From Gonapodya prolifera JEL478 (taxonomy: Eukaryota; Monoblepharomycota; Monoblepharidomycetes; Monoblepharidales; Gonapodyaceae): a stretch of DNA of 64,000 bases. Under the pieces are notes generated by a model. The model made no database searches. It saw only the letters and a list, made by a program, of their open reading frames with translations, and had not been told where the DNA came from. The translations under genes and the position numbers were made by a program. Each line of letters starts with the position of its first letter. The first letter of the stretch is position 1. The stretch covers positions 97,093 to 161,092 of the forward strand of contig KQ965787.1 in NCBI GenBank assembly GCA_001574975.1, given 5' to 3'. Positions 56,517 to 64,000 of the stretch are shown one piece after another.

Positions 56517-56802
56517 AGACTGTAATGATCTCGACGGTGAATGTTTGTGAGTGGGGAGGACACGGCCACAGCAACTGCAAGAAAAGTCATCAACACGTTT
56601 CTCAGTCCTCATCGCCGAGCGAGGACAACTCAACCCCAACATCACTGGTCCTTGATTGTGTTTACCATCTCTGGAGATTCCACTACCACCGAACTCTTCC
56701 CAGAGTCCCCTTCACCACTCCCAAGACTCACCACTCCACCGTGCCCCTCCCGATACGCCCACCGCGCCTTCCCCGCCATCACACTTCGAATCGTGGATTA
56801 GG

Positions 56803-58720
56803 ATGCGAAACATCAATGTTTTCAGCGGGAGCTCCCACCCCGCTCTTGCCCGGAGCATCTGCCAACGACTGAACATGCCCCTCGCCGAAGCCAACCTGTC
56901 CAAGTTCGCCAACCGAGAGACCAGCGTTGAGATTAAGGTGTCTGTGCGACAATGTGACGTGTACATTGTTCAGAGCGCCTGCGGGAACGTGAATGATATG
57001 TTGGTGGAGCTGTTGATTATGATTCACGCTTGCAAGATTGCGTCCGCAAGGTGAGCTGCCAACTGTTCAAGAAAGCTATCGAATTGGTGGCTCAAATGAC
57101 GCCGACCCTCGCCCTCGGAAACAAAGACGCATCGTGGCAGTCATCCCCTGTTTCCCCTATGCCCGCCAACCAGAAACACCATACAAACGCAACGGGATGC
57201 CCCTTTCGCGTGTGCCCATTGAAGAGATGGATAAATTTGCTACCGTTTTCGGTGGACCAAGCGCAAGTGCGGAGAGCTCTTCATCCGGCGGACGGCAAAG
57301 AAATAGCCCCTTTCCAACATCGACCGCCAACGGTGTTCCGGAAACACCAGCGAACGGGCGTTTGGATACGCCAACGTTGGAGAGACTCCGTGATGGCACT
57401 GTTTCTCCTACGTTCTCAACACCCTCGACTTCGACTCAGGGCTCCGCGGCAGACATCGTCCCCCTTGAAAGCCCCGCAGAATCCTCCAGCGCGATTTCTT
57501 CTTCTAGCGCTACGCCAACACCATCGTCCGTAAGAGCAGTTGGAAAGGCACTACCGAACGGATCTCTTGCGTCGAACCGCCACCCCGCCAACATCTCCGT
57601 TCCCCACCCACTGACACACTCCTTGGGAAACCCTGTCTCGAATGCCGCTGCGGTACAGGGACTGATGTCTGGCTCGCTTCACGTTCCTGGCGTCACCGGA
57701 GGAGGTTACAAGCACTGGGCTGCGAAGTCTGGAAAGCTCATCGCGGACCTTCTTGGTGTGGCAGGTGGGTGGCTCCTGCGGCAACGTTGGTGGGAAAAAT
57801 AACTTCACTGCGCTCACTTCCGTCACAGGTGCGGACCACATTATTACCGTTGACCTCCATGACCCGCACTTCCAGGGATTCTTCGGTGTCCCTGTTGACA
57901 ACCTGTCGGTTGAGCCTGTCATGGTGAGAGTCGGCCTGTGACGCATTGTTGCACCCATCCTGATTTTTAACATACCCATTTATGCTAGGTGCGCTACATC
58001 AAAGAGCACTTTCCTGACTGGAAAAAAGCCGTCATCGTTTCTCCCGACGCTGGAGGCGCTAAGCGTGCCTCGAAGATTGCGGACCGCCTCGGCATAGACT
58101 TTGCTCTTATCCACAAGGAGCGCCGTCAATTTGCTGGTGCCCCAGCGGTGGTCGACAAGCACGGCGAAGGCTCACACACGACAACCACCGTCCCAGTTTC
58201 CCCTTCCCCCATCGCCTCCCCCATCGCCTCCCCGCTAGCCACCCCTCTTCCATCTCCAGGCTCCGCGTCTACCGTCGCTGCAGCGTCGGACATGCTTTTG
58301 GTCGGATCCGTAGCAGGTCGCACCTGTATTCTTATCGATGACATCGCGGACACTTCGTTTACCATCACCAAAGCCGCTCGGACGCTTGTCTCGGCGGGCG
58401 CAACGAAAGTCTGCGCCATAGTCACGCACGGAATCATGTCGGGAGATGCGGTCCAGCGCATAAAGAAGAGTGTCGTGGACGAGCTCATTGTGTCCAATAC
58501 GGTGCCCCAGGAGGAGCACAGAAAGTTGTTGGGCGACAAGCTGAAGGTGTTCGACGTGGGTGCAGTACTGGCTGAGGCGATCCGGAGGATTCACAATGGA
58601 GAGAGTATCAGGTGGGTTGAACGCGGAAGTCTTTCACACAGAAAGCTTCGGAAGTTTAACTATCTTTGCGTCGTCAGCTTACTTTACAACAACTTGTGGG
58701 CGTTGGAGACGCATGAGTGA
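56803..58720 (+). CDS. PRS5: PRPP synthetase, PRS5-type with inserts
   Basis: A ribose-phosphate diphosphokinase subunit making PRPP for nucleotide, His and Trp synthesis. The start [20 protein letters not shown] is followed by [40 protein letters not shown] and [12 protein letters not shown] first long insert of about 190 residues, Ser/Thr/Pro-rich, runs from 57180 to 57690. The core resumes with [40 protein letters not shown] and [20 protein letters not shown] second Ser/Pro-rich insert (58140-58290) precedes [18 protein letters not shown]. The two non-homologous regions are the hallmark of fungal Prs5. The PRPP loop reads DDIADTSFT rather than DDMADTCGT, suggesting a regulatory or weakly active subunit. 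A spliced last exon ends ALETHE at 58720. Confidence 0.9.
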
Positions 58721-59336
58721 GTGAGGAGGAGGAATGTCTTACATGTTTTAGATTCAATTAGGTGTATATTCAGCTTGCTGAACTGTGAAAGATCTCTCTC
58801 TCGTCCTTGAACTACTCCACCCTCTGAAAGATGTGCCGATGTAAAGCGGAATAGTCCCTGAGCTGCATGGTCCGAAGATGGTTCAAATAGTGAAGCGAGT
58901 CTCGCGTCTCGAGGCACTTGAACTGCGAGAGGGGGTTATGGTGCAGTGCAGGGATGGTATAGGATACGACAAATGGAAAATCTTCGATTAATGATGTCAT
59001 GGGATGATGTGCCAAGGCACAACCTCCAAAAACCATTGGGAGGCGCGAATTGTGGGAGGGGTGGCACTTTCTGAGGACGTATTATTCGAAAACATTTGTT
59101 CGTTTGCAGCGACATCGAACTACTTCAAGAAAACGAAAAATTGTGCAAACTTCCGGCATCTTCAGTTCGTGCGTGTGCTTGTATACACACATTGCATTCG
59201 CATTGTTGCCGCCGAGATCTGTCCAAATCCATTCATCACATCGCCTCCTTCGCGGCGCTTTTCTGAATCTTCGCGAACCCCGATCCCCTCTGATTTCCGA
59301 TATCGCCCTTCCCGTCTTGCCCACTCGACTGCGTAT

Positions 59337-60512
59337 TCACTCCTTCGTTCCCCCAATCTTCTCATGAGGCAGCCTTTTCCTGAAACCATGCGCCTTCATG
59401 CTTCCCGCTTTCTGCTCAGTCCCGTCTCGTTCGCGCTTTCTTGGGCTCCCCGCCAGCGTGCCATCGCTCTCGTCGTCTGATTCTCCATTAGGCGTCAACG
59501 AGTCAGAATCGTGGCCCATGCGTCGGGTCCGAGCCTGCTTTCGAGGTGAAATGCGGTGATCAGTGACGCTAGTCCGCATGTTGCTTTGGTTGGCAGGTGG
59601 CGGTGGAACGACCTGGAAGCTTTCCGAGGGCCGAAATAGGGCGGGACGAACGCAACCAGCCGGGGGAAGAAGGCGTTCGCATTGGTAAGAGGCGAAGGGG
59701 GGCTGGAGATTGCCTGGGTGGGAGACACGCTACGCGCGGTAAGGAGGCGGTAGGGCAGGCCTGATACACGTGCGAGTTCGGAGGTTCGTAAACTTAGTGG
59801 TTAGACGCAGAACCCAATCAATGCAACCCACCTGGGTTCAGCCTGATGCAAGCATTCGCTCTTCGGCGTCGAGTGCCTTCCGCTCCGTCGGAGTTGGAGA
59901 GCTGCGGGGAACGTCGTGGAAGCACCACAGGTGCCTTGCCGCCTTCGCGCAACGCTGACGGTGTGAAATGGTTTCGTTAGAAGAAATGAGTGCGTGCTCC
60001 ATTTCGATGTCACAGACAGCGGGCACTCCAACGTGAAAGAGCTTGCCACAACTCTCAAACCAGAACAAGTCACCGTCGTATCGAATTGCCGAACTCGGTA
60101 GTGCCTTACGCGAGGGAATCACTTCAGTTGCGGTTGCGTTGACAAGCGACCCAACAGCCGCGCTCGACACTGATAGTGGAGTCAGTCGTGCGTCGCTGTT
60201 TCTGAAGTTTGGGGGAGGAAGAGGAGAAGAGGAGAGGTTCGAGATGATTGACTGAGGACTTGGCCATTCGAATATTAAGCGTGTCAACTGGAGGTCCGAG
60301 TTCGACGAGTCAGAGCGCGACAGCTCAGAAAACCAAGTGTTCGAGCTGAAATCTTCGGGATTGAAGAATGAAAAGGAGTTCGAGTTGGGAACAACTTTCA
60401 CGGGGGTTGGGTGTTCGAGTTCTGAAAAGACTGACAGAGAGGCCACGGGAACGTCCAGCTCCGTCGAAGGGAACGTTAAGTGTCTCTTCCGGCTTCGATC
60501 CATGTCAGACAT
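59337..60512 (-). CDS. Hypothetical protein, low-complexity head and basic tail
   Basis: From ATG 60512 (MSDMDRSRKRHLTFPSTELD) an open exon runs through a Ser-rich region to a denser segment, DGDLFWFESCGKLFHVGVPA and SHRQRCAKAARHLW (about 59900-60060). The downstream part reads ESFQVVPPPPANQSNMRTSV and ISPRKQARTRRMGHDSDSLT, ending KIGGTKE at 59337. An intron of about 150-250 nt between the two parts is assumed but its borders are unclear. The middle segment looks like a small folded domain with His and Cys; no family was recognised. A nuclear location is plausible from the RKR/KQARTRR patches. Confidence 0.45.
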
Positions 60513-60599
60513 GATGTTTTGTTCGGGTTGTTCGCAGTTTCCGTCGGGTGCCTGATGAGTAAGGGTCAACTGTCATTTTTTGACGCAGTACCAGACGAA

Positions 60600-61265
60600 G
60601 GCATCAAGCCATCACTTCGAAATCCGACGCTTGCCATGATACTGGCACGATTCCGCTGCTCTACGCCACTGCACAGACGCTGATGTTTACAAGATGGGCG
60701 GGCGTTTCTCTCTGAATCGGAAAAATACACCCTTTGTAACGATGGCTCTGGGCCACACCTACCCATTTCATCATTGCATACGCTAATCGCGAATGCTGTT
60801 CCATTGCCAAACAAGTGCGTTCGTTACCCTTGCTAAGCTGTCAAGAATTATGAGTCCCGCACCCCGGTCCATGAATAGACAAATCGTAGACAGAGCCAAA
60901 TAAAATTCAAAATATCACATTTATTGAATTTGGAGCGATTGAGGTGGTTGTTTTAGTGGGTATCGCTTTTGTTCCACAGTGGGAAGGTACTTCGCAAATA
61001 TCACGTTCCGATCACGTCACCCAACACAAACTTACGATTTCCGACCAACGGCCCCAATCTAAAAGCTCGTGTTACCCACACGTCGTACCTTCCCCCTTAG
61101 ACTCCGATCGATCTAAGAGGCAGCCACGGGCTTTTTTTTCGTCCCATTTCTGTTCAACAGAAGACATCTACAGGAGAAACTCTCGAAATAAGAAAATCTA
61201 TGTCACAATTTCTATGCGTGCAATCAATATTAATACGAGTGCATGTTGTTGTTGACTTTTTCGAT
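60600..61265. other. Intergenic, no gene supported
   Basis: About 660 bp between two minus-strand genes. AT-rich near 60890-60930. No feature was recognised apart from likely promoter of the hypothetical gene and the 3' end of the transporter. Confidence 0.45.
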
Positions 61266-61269
61266 GCAA

Positions 61270-63337
61270 CTATCCGGAAGAAGAATATTTCGCAAGTGCG
61301 TTCTGATACAGCGACGACTGCATGACAGCCATCTCCGCAACGACCACCGCGAGAGACGTAACGAGCACTCCCACAGAAGTGAGAACACCGTAATACACAA
61401 AATGGCGCCACGGAACCTTGACGTCGAACCTCCTGAGAATGTCGAGCCACATAAGACCTGCAACACAATGAAACTGATGAAGGGTAGCAAGACGCTGCAC
61501 TGTGAAGGGATTCCCACCTGCCAGTGCTCCCAACGGCGTCACATTTCCGCCAATGTTCGCGCCGATGACTACTCCCCAAAGAGCTGCCTGGCGAATGACA
61601 TCCTGATTCGCCAACTCCGCAACGTTTGTCGTAAATGGAAATGCGTTGGGATGGTTCAAAATACGGACCAAGAGAATCGTCATGGGAAGGTTGCAGGTGA
61701 CTTAAGGGGTCAGCGGAGATGGTCAACATCGCGCGCGCCGCGTTGACTGTACTGAAACATGCGGAACCTACCATTACACAGCAAGGTGGAGACAATCCCA
61801 ATAGTCACCACCGCAACAGCGTAATTTGGCATCAAGAATTGCGTCGCCCACGCGAATCTCTCGAGCCACCCGACCCTATCCAGGCTCTCCACCAGGATGA
61901 ACATTCCAATGGCAAAGGGAGCGATCTTCCACGGCAACCGAACCATAATCGCCCACAAGGTGGGAAGGGGTCCTCGAGTATGCAGGTCTGTTACGTCTAG
62001 ATGTTCACGACTTTCGAGGTTCTCTACAACTTTCTCAATTGATACTTTGACGCAGTCCTGTTTGGTTTCCCATAAGTCCTTTGAATCCGAAGTGCCCTCC
62101 CCACCCTCCACCATCAATCGCTCATTCGAACCGTTCTCTTTCTCAAGCACCGGATCACGGTCAGATACATCGTCGAGTTCTACAGCGCTCGATGATTTCT
62201 GAAGATCACCGATGGAGACATCCGAAGTGGCCGCTTCTTTCATGTCGCCGCCGGGTTCCGCTGTGGTTTTCCTGTTTAGGCGGTTTGAACCACGCCCACA
62301 AAACTTCCAGATATCTGCCGCAAGATCCCGAACGAGTGCCGCTCCTGCCCAGGGTGTCGAGAGCACCGCTACATTGATCGAGTGGTCGAAAACGGTCGCC
62401 ACCATCAGAGTGATGAGGCACCCGCACATGCAGAACGAGCCGAACCACGCTCCGGCCCAGTCTCGTACTTGGTAGCGCGGGTTGCTCCGTAGTTCGTCCA
62501 AACGGGAAAGATCTACGTTTGCGGGTGTTCGAGAGCGAAAGAGAACGTAGAGCAACAGGTACGACGTGCATAGGGCTACAACGGTGGGAAGAGCCATCCA
62601 CGCGGTGTATGCGAGAAAGGAAAGAGACGTTCCTTGAGCGACGAGGATGTTGGTGGGATTTCCGAGGACGAGAAGGATGGATCCAACATTGGCGACTTGG
62701 AATGCTGGAAGGAGGAACGGAGTTGCGGGTATCTACAAACAAGAAGGGAATGACGGTGAGATACGTAATGTACTTGATGCCCTCGAAATACCTGGGTCTT
62801 GGCGACTCAGCATTCCTGTTGAGGGCGGTACACTATTCGTGACGTCAAGATCGAACTTACGTTCGCGGCCTCCAAGAAGTATAGAATAATCGGTGTGAGT
62901 GTCAAAACAACGACATCGTTTGAGAAGAAGGTTGCGATGAGGGCAGATAGGAAAAAGAGAGACCGCCAAAGTTTGGGACCTGAATGTCCCGCACTTTTAG
63001 CCACGAGCAGAGCAACGTGGCCGAACGCTCCCGTGAGGTCGATGGAGAGAGAGATGACCGCTAGCGAGAATATCAATATGACGATAGCGTAGGGCTGCAT
63101 TGTTCCGGAACCAATGAATCCATTGTGGAGTTCCGTCGTTCCAACGGCACCAATGGCTCCAAGCAGCGCCACGCCAAGGATGGGTGCTACGGCAATGTCG
63201 ATTGGTAGGTGATATCCCCGTGGGAGGCGAATGGAAACGGGGAAGATACAGAATCCGACCACGACGAAGAACGTAGCGAGGCCGACCCATGACCGCGCAT
63301 CGAGCGGCCTATCGTATGATGCTTGAGCATCACCCAT
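61270..63337 (-). CDS. ArsB/SLC13-superfamily ion transporter
   Basis: A multi-pass transporter of the ArsB/NhaD (IT) superfamily. The start MGDAQASYDRPLDARSWVGL leads through HLPIDIAVAPILGVALLGAI and QPYAIVILIFSLAVISLSID to SLFFLSALIATFFSNDVVVL TLTPII, the FxSNDxxxLTLTP signature of the first re-entrant half. Next come VGSILLVLGNPTNILVAQG (GNPTN) and, after a hydrophilic loop of about 130 residues (61970-62330), the second half: FAIGMFILVESLDRVGWLER and VTIGIVSTLLCNLPMTILLV. WGVVIGANIGGNVTPLGALA (GANIGGNxTPxG) follows. The end is SSLYQNALAKYSSSG at 61270. About eleven helices. Fungal relatives are annotated as arsenite or anion pumps; the true ion (arsenite, silicon-like, citrate, Na+/H+) cannot be told. 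Four short introns. Confidence 0.85.
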
Positions 63338-63521
63338 TAGGAGAGAGTCCGAGGAAGTTCTGAAGGCTGGAGAAGCGCAAGCGCATTCGAATTAGGGTTC
63401 CATTTCAGGTCCGGTTCACCGCCACGGCACATCGTGTCCCTCCTTTGCCAATGAAACGATGCCTCTTTAACTTGCGTTTAACATATTAAATCCTCTAAGA
63501 AACCATATATATCCGTTTAAG

Positions 63522-64000
63522 CTAAATCTTTGGTTTCGGGGGAGCTTTCCCATCGGCGAAGAAAGGCCTTGGTAGTTCGAACACTTGGTTCACTGTTGCA
63601 TAACGAACGCCACCAAGGCGGGCTACTGGCCTGTATCCAGCGCATTAAAATGACGGTGCCCCTCGCCTCGCCGGTAATACAATAAGCTCAAGCTCACCTA
63701 TACTTCTCAAGAATGATTGTTTTCGATTTTGTGTCATACACAGATTCGTGGATGTGGAAGCGAACAACCCTCCCGATTATGGCACACGCGGTTTCTTGGC
63801 CGGCGTCGTTGAATAGTGGCAGCAGCTGAACTGTCTTGCACTCCATAGCAAAGAGGCTGCGACAATAAGGTGAGGTGGCTGGCCAGACCCGATCAACAGG
63901 AGCTGTTGTCACCTGTGCGCGCAGACAACTCCGTCTATGGATTTCGCTGGGGTGACTTTAACTGAAGAATGCGTGCGGTTAACAACCAAATTTCGGGAAA
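63522..64000 (-). CDS. Flavin-reductase-fold protein, 5' end outside window
   Basis: The C-terminal half of an FMN-binding split-barrel protein of the DIM6/NTAB (flavin reductase-like) group. The exon ending near 63695 reads LFNDAGQETACAIIGRVVRF HIHESVYD, then ILEKYR. An intron of about 60 nt leads to PVARLGGVRYATVNQVFELP RP, a segment diagnostic for this family (YRPVARLGG..Y), and FFADGKAPPKPKI with the stop at 63522. Family members act as flavin-dependent oxidoreductases or esterase-like enzymes. The N-terminal FMN-binding core lies beyond the right edge; the exon around 63700-63910 joins an upstream exon not in view. Confidence 0.75.

Noticed and set aside
58812-59036. Minus-strand frame with LHYLNHLRTMQLRDYSALHR
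   Set aside because: Protein-like, but short, with no motif and no convincing upstream exon; it may be 3' flank of the PRPP synthetase gene read backwards.

Overview
The window looks like nuclear DNA of a fungus, most likely a zoosporic (chytrid-type) one. Genes lie close together on both strands and are cut by many short GT..AG introns, mostly about 50-100 nt. The families are fungal or general eukaryotic: a Zn2Cys6-type regulator, a peroxisomal ATP carrier, a GRAM-VASt contact-site protein, SFT2, and a GPI-anchored cysteine-rich surface protein. One large gene (34573-38784) resembles the axonemal protein EFCAB5, which would be expected only in a fungus with a flagellum. All functions are read from translated sequence and remembered family motifs; nothing was searched.

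Layout. 1-3.8 kb: a 58-bp tandem repeat, the remains of an LTR-retrotransposon gag, and a SERAC1-like lipase with a membrane tail. 5.3-9.2 kb (-): a LAM/GRAMD1-type sterol-transfer protein. 10.2-16 kb: an unrecognised gene, phosphomannomutase (SEC53), the SNARE BET1 with a decayed partial copy just upstream, and an unknown polytopic membrane protein interrupted by an N gap. 16-24 kb: a degenerate Zn2Cys6-type regulator, RRP8, a peroxisomal adenine nucleotide carrier, PAM16 and GPN2. 24-33 kb: a small possibly mitochondrial protein, a 7TM receptor-like protein, a hotdog thioesterase, SFT2, a tail-anchored peptide, the proteasome chaperone UMP1 and a CAMK-like kinase. 33.7-38.8 kb: a triplicated ~317-bp repeat and the EFCAB5-like gene. 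39-46.7 kb: argininosuccinate synthase, a Pro/Gly-rich nuclear-type protein, a U2 snRNA gene, and a 5'-truncated decayed copy of the Pro/Gly-rich gene. 47-58.7 kb (all +): an intronless methyltransferase, a short-chain dehydrogenase, a candidate COP9 signalosome subunit 9, SEN34, a secreted GPI protein, MTQ2 and a PRS5-type PRPP synthetase. 59-64 kb (-): a hypothetical protein, an ArsB/SLC13-like transporter, and a flavin-reductase-fold protein that runs off the window.

The genes form no single pathway; this is ordinary housekeeping DNA. Themes do recur: RNA processing (U2, SEN34, RRP8), secretory traffic (BET1, SFT2, SEC53), and proteasome/CSN assembly (UMP1, candidate CSN9). The most informative oddities are local duplications that left decayed copies (BET1; the Pro/Gly-rich gene on either side of U2), a U2 snRNA whose stem IIa/IIc pairing is kept although its sequence has changed, and a probable CSN9 gene whose last exon lies behind a 514-nt intron. 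No CRISPR array, tRNA or rRNA gene was found.
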